DNA of 21,336 nucleotides from Thermohalobaculum sp035513135 (GCA_035513135.1 DATKCQ010000059.1:1-21336), one strand, 5' to 3'. Counted from the first letter of the stretch, positions 7,617 to 14,309 are shown. Translations and numbers: made by a program. Notes: generated by a model from the sequence alone, not told the origin.

Positions 7617-8780
7617 CTAGTGCGAGGCGGGGGGCGCCTCAACCCCAATCCGCGCCCATTCGGCGCGCAGCCGCGCCCGGTTGGCCGCCAGCCACAGCAG
7701 CGAGACCAGCGCCGGGCCGGTGTTGACGGCGCCCTCGGCCAGCGCCGCCATGGCGGCGTCGAAGCTCAGCACGAGGCTGCGGATGTCCTCGCCCTCGCCG
7801 GCGAGGCCGTGCAGGCCGCCCCCGCCCTCGAGCTCCGCCTCGCCGACGAAGCTCGTCATGTTCTCGCAGTCGAGGCCGGGGGTCGGGTAGTAGCTGCCGA
7901 TCCCGGCGAGGCGGCCGAGCGTGAGGCCGGCCTCCTCCGCCGCCTCGCGGCGCGCCGTCGCGGCGGCGGGCTCCGGGCGGTCGACGCGGCCCGCCACCAC
8001 CTCGATGCACCAGGGGTTGCGGTCACCGCGGGCGAACGGGGCGGGGCGGAACTGCTCGATCAGCAGCACCCGGTCGCGCCGCGGGTCGTAGGGCAGCACG
8101 GTCACCGCGTCGCCATAGGCAACCACCGAGCGCGAGACCGGCGCGGACCAGCCGCCGTCGAAGCGCCGGTGGCGCAGCGTCAGCTCGTCCACCGCGACGA
8201 AGCCGGCGTAGGCGCGCGCGCAAGCCAGCGTCTCGACATCGCCGGGCCCGAAGGCGGTGCGGATACCGCCCGTGCGGGGCTCGGCGGCGCGGGCGCGGGC
8301 GCGCTGCCGGGCGCGGTTGCGGATCGCCGGCCAGATGGCGTCGATCTCGGCGGCGGAGCGCCGGCCGTACTGGGCCATGTATTCGCGCGTCGACTCGAGC
8401 GCCGTGGCACGGTGGCTGCGGCACCACTCGCCGTAGTCCCACTCGACGCTCGAGGCCCGGGCCCTCTCCGTGCCGCGCAGGTGCACCGCCTCGACCGGCC
8501 CGCGCGCCGTGGCGACGGTGATCGGGGCGACGGCGTACTCCGCTCCCTCGAAGAAGCGGATGCGGTCGAGCTCGGCTTCGCTGGCGTCGCCGAGCAGCAC
8601 GCCATCGGCGCGCCGGCCCGGCGCGGGCACGAGCACCGGGTAGTCCTCGCCGACCAGGCGCAGGGCGGTGAACCCCTCGACCGACGCCGGCTCCAGGCCG
8701 GCCGGCCCGACCGCGCGGCCGAGCACGGCCTCGAGCGACGCGCGGTCGCGCAGGGTGCCGTAGAAGAAGATCGGTTTCAC
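7617..8780 (-). CDS. trgB: TrgB-like gamma-glutamylcyclotransferase/Nudix hydrolase fusion
   Basis: A 387-residue two-domain protein. Residues about 1-115 are an AIG2/GGCT-like fold: the substrate-binding FFYGTL sits at 5-10 and the expected catalytic glutamate is Glu78 in FFEGAEY. Residues about 185-380 are a Nudix hydrolase of the ADP-ribose/nucleotide-sugar type; the full Nudix box spans 264-286 (Gly264, Glu270, Arg278-Glu279, Glu282-Glu283, Gly285). Both active sites look intact, so it may cleave a gamma-glutamyl peptide or amine and a nucleoside diphosphate, but substrates are not proven. The start is GTG 8780; no in-frame ATG upstream fits, and a GGGAGG ribosome site lies 11 nt away inside a hairpin (see 8789-8818). 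Order trgA-trgB-cysK identifies it as the TrgB of the R. sphaeroides tellurite locus. Gap to cysK is 40 bp. Confidence 0.9.
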   Translation of the reverse strand: MKPIFFYGTLRDRASLEAVLGRAVGPAGLEPASVEGFTALRLVGEDYPVLVPAPGRRADGVLLGDASEAELDRIRFFEGAEYAVAPITVATARGPVEAVHLRGTERARASSVEWDYGEWCRSHRATALESTREYMAQYGRRSAAEIDAIWPAIRNRARQRARARAAEPRTGGIRTAFGPGDVETLACARAYAGFVAVDELTLRHRRFDGGWSAPVSRSVVAYGDAVTVLPYDPRRDRVLLIEQFRPAPFARGDRNPWCIEVVAGRVDRPEPAAATARREAAEEAGLTLGRLAGIGSYYPTPGLDCENMTSFVGEAELEGGGGLHGLAGEGEDIRSLVLSFDAAMAALAEGAVNTGPALVSLLWLAANRARLRAEWARIGVEAPPASH

Positions 8781-8786
8781 CGGCGA

Positions 8787-8822
8787 TCACGCCTCCCTCG
8801 CCATTGCTCGGGAGGCGTTCAT
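8787..8822 (-). CDS. Possible 11-codon leader ORF upstream of trgB
   Basis: From ATG 8822 to TGA 8787-8789 the minus strand encodes MNASRAMAREA. GAGGA lies 4 nt before the ATG, a workable ribosome site. The stop is 6 nt before the GTG start of trgB, and the whole 9-bp hairpin at 8789-8818 lies within this reading frame. Ribosomes translating it would unwind the hairpin and expose the trgB ribosome site. The peptide sequence itself shows no stalling motif or run of one amino acid. Evidence is only positional. Confidence 0.35.
   Translation of the reverse strand: MNASRAMAREA
8789..8818 (-). promoter_or_regulatory. Hairpin sequestering the trgB ribosome binding site
   Basis: On the minus strand ACGCCTCCC and GGGAGGCGT are perfect 9-bp inverted copies around a 12-nt loop. 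The GGGAGG of the 3' arm is the only good Shine-Dalgarno sequence for the GTG start of trgB. The structure is therefore placed to block trgB translation until melted by heat, a ligand or an upstream ribosome. Seen directly in the sequence; regulation is inferred. Confidence 0.5.
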
Positions 8823-8914
8823 CGCATCCTCGGCGCCGCACCTCAACAGGCAGCCGGCCGCCGCGGGCATGCTTGCCGGCGGACCGCCCGGCCCGGGGCG
8901 CGCGCGGAGGCGGA

Positions 8915-9397
8915 TCAGGTGGTCTCGGTGCTCTCCTCGTCCTCGCCCCGCTCCTTGCGCAGGCGCACGAGGATCCAGTGCAGGATCTCGGTGACGATGC
9001 CGACCACCACCGTCGCGGCCAGCATCACCCCGATCAGCCGCGGGTCGACCCAGCCCTCGGCCAGGGGCGCCATCTCCACCCCGAGAATGCGCAGGAAGTT
9101 CTCGAAATTGGAGATCAGGCCATGCGCCACGTGGTCCATCATCGTGACCACGAGGAAGAGGAGCCATGCGGCCGCAACGGTGAGCAGCATGGTCCACAGA
9201 CCATTGGCCATGGCGACGATGACCCCCCAGCCCTGGCGCGTCGCCAGCGCCAGGAAACCGACCATCGCCCCCGCGATCGGGACGATAAACCCCATCTCGG
9301 GCACCAGCTCGAGCAGGTTGGCGGCGACCGGCTGGCCCATCACCCAATTCACTGCCCAGGCGACCAGCGCCGCGCAGATCAATCGAAAGATCAGCAT
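8915..9397 (-). CDS. trgA: TrgA-like integral membrane protein
   Basis: A 160-residue membrane protein with helices at about 3-20, 35-52, 57-70, 72-88 and 121-146 and a charged C-terminal tail (RLRKERGEDEESTETT), so the tail probably faces the cytoplasm. Size, helix pattern and position directly before the GGCT-Nudix fusion and cysK match TrgA of the R. sphaeroides tellurite-resistance locus; its molecular role is unknown. Start choice: ATG 9397 begins at the first helix (MLIFRLICAALVAW), as in known TrgA proteins. ATG 9409 (four residues longer) has GAGGGA directly against it, too close; ATG 9454 has no ribosome site. A glycine/aspartate-rich stretch with loops at 89-120 separates the last helix. 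The gap to trgB is 134 bp and holds a leader/hairpin; the photolyase gene ends 144 bp upstream. Confidence 0.85.
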   Translation of the reverse strand: MLIFRLICAALVAWAVNWVMGQPVAANLLELVPEMGFIVPIAGAMVGFLALATRQGWGVIVAMANGLWTMLLTVAAAWLLFLVVTMMDHVAHGLISNFENFLRILGVEMAPLAEGWVDPRLIGVMLAATVVVGIVTEILHWILVRLRKERGEDEESTETT

Positions 9398-9473
9398 CCC
9401 GTCACCCATTCCCTCGATCGCGGCAGGACAAGCTTGCCACCATCCCTCACGCATGAATTTAACTTGGACCCAT

Positions 9474-9526
9474 ATCATATTGCCCGATTTGGGGTCACAC
9501 GCGCAAGGGGGTATTGCGGGTATTGC
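9474..9526 (-). promoter_or_regulatory. Candidate trgA promoter with upstream direct repeat
   Basis: On the minus strand TATGAT (9479-9474, 5 of 6 to the -10 consensus) lacks a good -35 box at normal spacing. Upstream are two abutting copies of GCAATACCC (9526-9509), placed near -42 to -59 from the expected start, where an activator commonly binds. The lack of a -35 box plus a repeat there suggests an activator-dependent promoter. Judged by eye only. Confidence 0.35.
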
Positions 9527-9541
9527 GCCCGGTGCGTCGGT

Positions 9542-10978
9542 TCAGCTTTTCCCCTGAAAGCGATCCCAGGCCGCCAGAGCGCGGGCGCGACCCTCGGCAA
9601 GGCCGATGACCGGCGCGGGCTCCGCCGCGCCGGGCGCGAGGTTCCACGCGCGCGGCGCCGCGTCGAAGAAAGCGCGTGCATCCGCCGTGGGCCTGGCGCC
9701 ATCCCCCGCAAGGAAACGGGCACGATAGCGGCCGTCGGGGTCGAACCTTGCCGCCTGGATTTCGGGATTGAACACACGGAACCAGGGCGCCGCGTCGGGC
9801 CCGGAGCCCGCCACCCACTGCCAGCCCAGCGCGTTCGAGGCCGGGTCCCAGTCGATCAGGCAGTCGCGGAACCACTCGGCGCCGACCGTCCAGTGCGTCA
9901 GCAGGTGCTTGGTCAGGAAGCTCGCGACGATCATCCGCGCCCGGTTGTGCATGGTGCCGGTGACGTAGAGCTGGCGCATCGCCGCATCGACGAGCGGCAC
10001 GCCCGTCAGGCCCCGGCGCCAGCGCTCGGCGTCGGCGTTGTCGCCGCGCCAGGGGAAGCGGTCCCACCCCGGGCGCCAGGCGCGCGTCTCGAGCTGCGGC
10101 GCATGATGGAGCAGGTGCCAGGCGAACTCGCGCCACGCCAGCTGGCGCACGAAGCCTTCGGCGCCGCGCGCCGCCTCCGGGTCGCGCTCGCCCGCTGCCA
10201 GCGCGGCATTCCACACCTGCCGGGGCGAGATCTCGCCATAGGCCAGGTTCTCCGAGAGGCCCGAGGTCGCGCCGCGGTCGAGCCGGTCACGCTCGACCGC
10301 ATAGCCGGCGATGCGCTGCGCCACGAAGGCGGCGAGCCGGGCCTCGGCCGCCGGCTCGCCGATCACGGCATGGCGGGCGACCACCGCCGCGCCGCGCCGC
10401 ATGGCCCGGCCGAGGCGCCAATCGGCAAGCGTCTCGCTGGCGGGCCAGGCAGCGGGCGGGGCGAGATCGCGGGGCGCGGCGACGGGCTCGGGCACCGCCC
10501 TGCCCCGGACCGCGCGCCAGAACGGCGTGAAAACCCGGTAGGGCTGGCCTTCGGCGGTCGCCACCCCCCACGGCTCGTGCAACAGAAAGCCATCGACGGT
10601 GTCGGCCTCGATCGCGACGGCGCGCAGTCCCGCGGCCACCTCGCGGTCCCGCGCGGCACTGGCGGGCCGGTAGCGCCGCGACCACACGACGCGCCGCGCG
10701 CCGGTCTCGGCGCAAAGCAGACCGAGCGCGTCGAGCGGCGCACCGCGGCGCAGGATCAGGCGGCTGCCACGAGCCTCGAGGCTCCGGGCGAGCGCGCCGA
10801 GACTCTCGCCAAGGCGCCACAGGGCTGCCGCGCCCCAGGTCCGCTCGGTGATGGGGTCGAGGATGAAGACCGCGATCACGGGCGCGCCCGCGCCGAGCGC
10901 GGCCCGCCAGCCCGCATGATCCGCGAGGCGAAGGTCGCGGCGCAGCCACAGGAGGGTCGGCGCATCGGTCGCGGTCAT
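9542..10978 (-). CDS. phrB: Class I CPD photolyase (deoxyribodipyrimidine photolyase)
   Basis: A 478-residue light-driven repair enzyme that splits UV-induced cyclobutane pyrimidine dimers using reduced FAD. The N-terminal alpha/beta antenna domain (about 6-130) opens LLWLRRDLRLADH. The C-terminal FAD domain (about 200-475) shows SENLAYGEISPRQVW (242-256), the TGVPLVDAAMRQL helix (325-337), GTMHNRARM (341-349), WDPASNALGWQW (377-388) and PWFRVFNP (398-405), all hallmark positions. Of the starts, ATG 10978 has GGGAGA 5 nt upstream. The in-frame ATG 11011 lacks a ribosome site and falls about at the transcription start of the sigma-E-like promoter at 11019-11047, so 10978 is preferred. It is the first gene of the minus-strand run leading into trgA. 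In R. sphaeroides phrA belongs to the singlet-oxygen sigma-E regulon. Confidence 0.95.
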   Translation of the reverse strand: MTATDAPTLLWLRRDLRLADHAGWRAALGAGAPVIAVFILDPITERTWGAAALWRLGESLGALARSLEARGSRLILRRGAPLDALGLLCAETGARRVVWSRRYRPASAARDREVAAGLRAVAIEADTVDGFLLHEPWGVATAEGQPYRVFTPFWRAVRGRAVPEPVAAPRDLAPPAAWPASETLADWRLGRAMRRGAAVVARHAVIGEPAAEARLAAFVAQRIAGYAVERDRLDRGATSGLSENLAYGEISPRQVWNAALAAGERDPEAARGAEGFVRQLAWREFAWHLLHHAPQLETRAWRPGWDRFPWRGDNADAERWRRGLTGVPLVDAAMRQLYVTGTMHNRARMIVASFLTKHLLTHWTVGAEWFRDCLIDWDPASNALGWQWVAGSGPDAAPWFRVFNPEIQAARFDPDGRYRARFLAGDGARPTADARAFFDAAPRAWNLAPGAAEPAPVIGLAEGRARALAAWDRFQGKS

Positions 10979-11017
10979 GCGGGTCTCCCGAGGCTCCCCG
11001 GTCATGGACATCCCATC

Positions 11018-11047
11018 GTGCTACGCGCGGACGGCGGGGGCGGATCA
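11018..11047 (-). promoter_or_regulatory. Sigma-E (RpoE/ECF11-type) promoter-like sequence for the photolyase
   Basis: Reading the minus strand, TGATCC (11047-11042) is followed after exactly 18 bp by TAGCAC (11023-11018). R. sphaeroides sigma-E promoters have TGATCC near -35, about 18 bp and a TA-initial -10 box of the TAAGA type. The start site would be about 33 nt before the ATG at 10978. Agreement of motif, spacing, start and known target gene makes this convincing, though untested. Confidence 0.6.
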
Positions 11048-11140
11048 CGCACGCGCAAGGCCTTTCCCAAGCAAGCACTTCCGCGATTTCGTTGACGGGC
11101 CCGATCCGCATCCGCCGCCGCCCCCGCGCCAGTATGCCGC

Positions 11141-11169
11141 TTGCCGCGGAGCCCGATTTACACCATATG
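11141..11169 (+). promoter_or_regulatory. Weak sigma-70-like promoter for typA
   Basis: TTGCCG (11141-11146) and CATATG (11164-11169) are 17 bp apart, matching 4 and 3 of 6 consensus bases. The expected start is about 36 nt before the chosen typA ATG. The remaining divergent gap (10979-11140) holds only the photolyase promoter as far as I can see. Confidence 0.3.
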
Positions 11170-11212
11170 AGCCCGGCCCGCAGCCCGCGAGGCTTCCATG
11201 CAGGACCGAGAG

Positions 11213-13033
11213 ATGGACCTTCGCAACATCGCGATCATCGCCCATGTCGACCACGGCAAGACCACGCTGGTGGACGAGCTGTTGCGCCAGTCCGGCGCGT
11301 TCCGCGAGGGGCAGGTGGTGGCCGAGTGCGCGATGGACTCGAACGCGCTCGAGCGCGAGCGCGGCATCACCATCCTCGCCAAGTGCACCTCGCTCGCGTG
11401 GCGAGACGGCCGCATCAACATCGTCGACACGCCCGGTCACGCCGACTTCGGCGGCGAGGTCGAGCGCATCCTCTCGATGGTGGACGGCGTGGTGCTGCTG
11501 GTGGACGCCGCCGAGGGGCCGATGCCGCAGACCAAGTTCGTCACGGCGAAGGCGCTGGCGCTGGGGCTCAGGCCCATCGTCGTGCTCAACAAGGTGGACA
11601 GGCCCGACGCCGAGCCCGACCGGGCACTCGACGAGGTGTTCGACATGTTCGCCGCACTCGGCGCCGACGACGACCAGCTCGACTTCCCCGCGCTCTACGC
11701 CTCGGGCCGGTCGGGCTGGGCGGCGCGCGAGCTCGACGACCCGCGCGACAGCCTCGCGCCGCTGTTCGACCTGGTCCTCGCGCACGTCCCCGCGCCACGG
11801 CAGGCCCTGAGCGCGGGCAAGCCGTTCCGCATGCTGGCGACCACGCTCGAGGCCGACCCCTATCTCGGCCGCCTGCTGACCGGACGCATCGAGGAGGGCG
11901 CCATCCAGCCGGGCGCCACGCTGAAGGCGCTCTCGCGCGACGGGCGCGAGATCGAGCGGTTCCGCGTGTCCAAGGTGCTGGCCTTCCGCGGTCTCGGCCG
12001 CCAGTCGGTCGAGGAGGCGCGCGCCGGCGACATCGTGGCGCTGGCCGGCATGGCGCGGGCGACCGTGGCGGACACGCTGGTCGACCCGGGCGTGGACATC
12101 CCCCTGCCCGCCCAGCCGATCGACCCGCCGACCATCTCGGTGACCTTCGGCATCAACGACAGCCCGCTGGCCGGCCGCGACGGCAAGAAGGTGCAGTCGC
12201 GGGTGATCCGCGAGCGGCTGATGCGCGAGGCGGAGTCGAACGTCGCCATCCGCGTGCGCGACACCGAGGAGGGCGACGCCTTCGAGGTCTCGGGCCGGGG
12301 CGAACTGCAGATGGGCGTGCTGATCGAGAACATGCGCCGCGAGGGCTTCGAGCTCTCGGTCTCGCGGCCGCGCGTCATCACGCGCGAGGAGGGCGGCCAG
12401 CGGCTCGAGCCGGTCGAGGAGGTCACCGTCGACGTGGACGACGAATATTCCGGTGTCGTCGTCGAGGGCCTGGGCCAGCGCCGCGGCGAGGTCGTCGCCA
12501 TGCGCCCCTCGGGCCAGGGCAAGACGCGCCTCGTCGCGCATGTGCCGAGCCGCGGGCTGATCGGCTACCATGGCGAATTCCTCACCGAGACGCGCGGCAC
12601 CGGCGTGCTCAACCGGGTGTTCCACGGCTGGGCGCCGTGGCGCGGTCCGATCGCGGGGCGCCGCAACGGCGTGCTGATCTCCATGGAGGACGGCGATAGC
12701 GTGGCCTATGCGCTGTGGAACCTCGAGGAGCGCGGGCGGCTCTTCATCGGCGCGGGCGAGCGCGTCTACCAGGGCATGATCATCGGCGAGCACAGCCGCG
12801 GCAACGATCTGGAGGTCAACCCGCTCAAGGGCAAGAAGCTGACCAACATCCGCGCCGCCGGCAAGGACGACGCGGTGGCGCTGACGCCGCCCGTGCGGCT
12901 CGGGCTGGAGCAGGCGATCGCCTATGTGGACGACGACGAGCTGGTCGAGGTGACGCCGAGGGCGATCCGCCTGCGCAAGCGCCTGCTCGACCCCCATGCC
13001 CGCAAGCGCGAGGCGCGCCGCGAGCAGGCCTGA
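11213..13033 (+). CDS. typA: Translational GTPase TypA/BipA
   Basis: A 606-residue ribosome-binding GTPase of the EF-G/LepA group, needed in other bacteria for ribosome assembly and growth under cold or other stress. All G motifs are present: AHVDHGKTT (10-18), ERGITI (49-54), DTPGHADFGG (72-81) and NKVDRPDA (126-133). The order after the G domain is usual for the family: domain II, the EF-G-like domain with SGRGELQMGVLIENMRREG (about 364-382), and the TypA C-terminal domain with GYHGEFLTETRGTG and NPLKGKKLTNIRAAGKDDA. The start at ATG 11213 (MDLRNIAII, the family-typical N-terminus) has AGGA 7 nt upstream; ATG 11198 would add five residues and lacks a site. The gene stands alone, divergent from the photolyase, and is followed by a palindromic structure. 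Confidence 0.97.
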   Translation: MDLRNIAIIAHVDHGKTTLVDELLRQSGAFREGQVVAECAMDSNALERERGITILAKCTSLAWRDGRINIVDTPGHADFGGEVERILSMVDGVVLLVDAAEGPMPQTKFVTAKALALGLRPIVVLNKVDRPDAEPDRALDEVFDMFAALGADDDQLDFPALYASGRSGWAARELDDPRDSLAPLFDLVLAHVPAPRQALSAGKPFRMLATTLEADPYLGRLLTGRIEEGAIQPGATLKALSRDGREIERFRVSKVLAFRGLGRQSVEEARAGDIVALAGMARATVADTLVDPGVDIPLPAQPIDPPTISVTFGINDSPLAGRDGKKVQSRVIRERLMREAESNVAIRVRDTEEGDAFEVSGRGELQMGVLIENMRREGFELSVSRPRVITREEGGQRLEPVEEVTVDVDDEYSGVVVEGLGQRRGEVVAMRPSGQGKTRLVAHVPSRGLIGYHGEFLTETRGTGVLNRVFHGWAPWRGPIAGRRNGVLISMEDGDSVAYALWNLEERGRLFIGAGERVYQGMIIGEHSRGNDLEVNPLKGKKLTNIRAAGKDDAVALTPPVRLGLEQAIAYVDDDELVEVTPRAIRLRKRLLDPHARKREARREQA

Positions 13034-13073
13034 AACGCAGGATTTTCGCGAATCAGCTGATTCGTTCCGTTTC
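13032..13073. terminator. Nested palindrome after typA (terminator or operator)
   Basis: Immediately after the typA stop lies CGAATCAGCTGATTCG (13049-13064), a perfect 16-bp palindrome, nested inside a second inverted pair GAAACG (13032-13037) and CGTTTC (13068-13073). There is no T-run behind it. As RNA it could fold into a cruciform-type hairpin ending typA; as DNA the AT-rich perfect symmetry also suits a dimeric repressor. I cannot decide between the two. Confidence 0.4.
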
Positions 13074-13127
13074 AAAACTCACGCGTCACTTCAGACTCGA
13101 CCGTTAACTTTCTCCGGCTGCTGAATT

Positions 13128-13327
13128 TTGACAGGCCTGCCCAATAAGGCAGATTTCAGGGTCGGAATGTGTCATTTCGTTGCATTTGCGCAACGATTCG
13201 GGAATGCGCTAACGAAAATTTAACCAGAACGCGAAAAATCCCGCCGCGCCTCGCGCCCTTTACCGTAAACTTTTCATGCCTTGGGAGAGGCAAGGGTGGG
13301 TGTGACCTAGAACAGGGACAAGTACCA
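13128..13327 (+). promoter_or_regulatory. AT-richer control region of the first XRE gene, with CtrA-like box
   Basis: This region is clearly poorer in G+C than its surroundings. It holds TTGACA at 13128-13133 (perfect -35, but only a poor CAGATT 16 bp on), the inverted repeat CGTTGC-N6-GCAACG (13178-13195), CTAA-N7-TTAAC (13209-13224; 8 of 9 bases of the CtrA consensus TTAA-N7-TTAAC) and TTTACCGTAAA (13259-13269). ACCGTTAACTTTCT near 13100 and ACCGTAAACTTTTC near 13262 are similar. Self-regulation and CtrA control are inferences. Confidence 0.35.
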
Positions 13328-13690
13328 ATGAGGCATACCGTAGACGTACATGTCGGCCAGCGGGTCCGCCAACGGCGGTGGATGATTGGCATGACCCAGC
13401 AGCAGCTTGCGGAACGTGTCGGCATCAAGTTCCAGCAGATCCAGAAATACGAGACGGGGACCAACCGTGTCAGCGCCAGCCGGCTCTGGGACATCGCGGC
13501 GGTGCTCGAGGTGCCGGTCTCCTTCTTCTTCGGGGGGCTCGATGGCCAGGCGCCGGATACCGGCGAGGCCCGGGGCGACATTCTCACCGACAAGGAAGCG
13601 CTCGAGCTGGTGCGCGCCTACTACTCGATCCCCGAGGCGCAGCGCCGCCGGTTGTTCGACCTTGCGCGCGTCCTGAGCGACGCCGCCTGA
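13328..13690 (+). CDS. XRE-family regulator, PraR-like (copy 1)
   Basis: A 120-residue DNA-binding protein of the Cro/CI (XRE) type. The helix-turn-helix spans about 10-65: VGQRVRQRRWMIGMTQQQLAERVGIKFQQIQKYETG with the family-typical NRVSASRLWDIAAVLEVPVSFFF after it. This pattern is that of the alphaproteobacterial PraR group (Azorhizobium and Rhizobium regulators of surface and symbiosis traits). The last 35 residues (TDKEALELVRAYYSIPEAQRRRLFDLARVL) form a helical tail seen in the family, perhaps for dimerisation. AGGGA lies 9 nt before ATG 13328. A paralogue starts 250 bp downstream; over the first 70 residues I count 52 identical. The upstream region is AT-rich with operator-like repeats and a CtrA-like box; a hairpin follows the stop. 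Confidence 0.92.
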   Translation: MRHTVDVHVGQRVRQRRWMIGMTQQQLAERVGIKFQQIQKYETGTNRVSASRLWDIAAVLEVPVSFFFGGLDGQAPDTGEARGDILTDKEALELVRAYYSIPEAQRRRLFDLARVLSDAA

Positions 13691-13712
13691 GCGACCCGTG
13701 ACGGACGGGCGG

Positions 13713-13738
13713 CGCGGGCTCCACGCTCGGAGCCCGCG
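13713..13738 (+). terminator. Hairpin after XRE copy 1
   Basis: CGCGGGCTCC and GGAGCCCGCG pair perfectly over 10 bp around a 6-nt loop, 23 bp after the stop codon. No T-run follows, which is common in very GC-rich genomes. The rest of the gap up to 13940 holds no gene I can support and no clear promoter, although copy 2 presumably has its own. Confidence 0.6.
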
Positions 13739-13940
13739 GTGCCGTTCGGCGCAAGCGAGGCGCTTTCGCCCCTCCTTTCGCCACTTGCCGCGATCGTCCG
13801 CGCAACCCGGCGTTGAGCGCTGAGCACCGCGCCGGCGCGACTCGAGCAAATCCCGGCAACTCGCGGCACTGCCATAGAAATACCGGATTCTCTCCCGATC
13901 CTTGCGGACTGTGGGTGTGCGTTGCAAGGGAGCCTGTTCG

Positions 13941-14309
13941 ATGCCACATCACGTGGATGTCCACGTCGGTCATCGAGTCCGCCAGCGCCGCTGGATGCTG
14001 GGTCTGACACAGAGCCAACTCGCCGGGCGGGTCGGCATCCGTTTCCAGCAGGTCCAGAAATACGAGACCGGCGAGAACCGCATGAGCGCCAGCCGGCTCT
14101 GGGACGTCGCCGGCGCACTCCGGGTGCCGGTGACGTTCTTCTACGACGGGCTGGAGGGCGGCGTATCCGAAGCGCGTGGCGCGAAGGCGCAGAGCGCCGC
14201 CCTGCCCGACCGTGAGGCGATCGATCTGGTGCGGGCCTTCCACGCCATGCCGCAGGTGCAGCGCCGCCATCTGTTCGATCTTGCCCGGGCGCTCGGCCAG
14301 GCGGACTGA
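13941..14309 (+). CDS. XRE-family regulator, PraR-like (copy 2)
   Basis: A 122-residue paralogue of the gene just upstream, with the same helix-turn-helix (about 10-65, VGHRVRQRRWMLGLTQSQLAGRVGIRFQQVQKYETG) and C-terminal helices (DREAIDLVRAFHAMPQVQRRHLFDLARAL). AAGGGAG lies 8 nt before ATG 13941. Differences concentrate outside the DNA-recognition helix: the stretch FQQ(I/V)QKYETG is nearly identical, so both may bind similar operators. The linker after the HTH is longer and different (GGVSEARGAKAQSAALP), which may change what is sensed or with what it pairs. It is separated from copy 1 by a hairpin and 250 bp, so the two are likely to be expressed separately. Confidence 0.92.
   Translation: MPHHVDVHVGHRVRQRRWMLGLTQSQLAGRVGIRFQQVQKYETGENRMSASRLWDVAGALRVPVTFFYDGLEGGVSEARGAKAQSAALPDREAIDLVRAFHAMPQVQRRHLFDLARALGQAD

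Noticed and set aside
8804..11095. A 763-residue plus-strand frame opposite trgA and the photolyase
   Set aside because: Antisense shadow of two recognised genes; low-complexity composition.
11045..13075. A 676-residue minus-strand frame opposite typA
   Set aside because: Antisense shadow of a fully recognised GTPase; no motifs.
13691..13940. Possible small gene between the two XRE copies
   Set aside because: No frame with a ribosome site and plausible protein; the gap holds a hairpin and presumably the promoter of copy 2.
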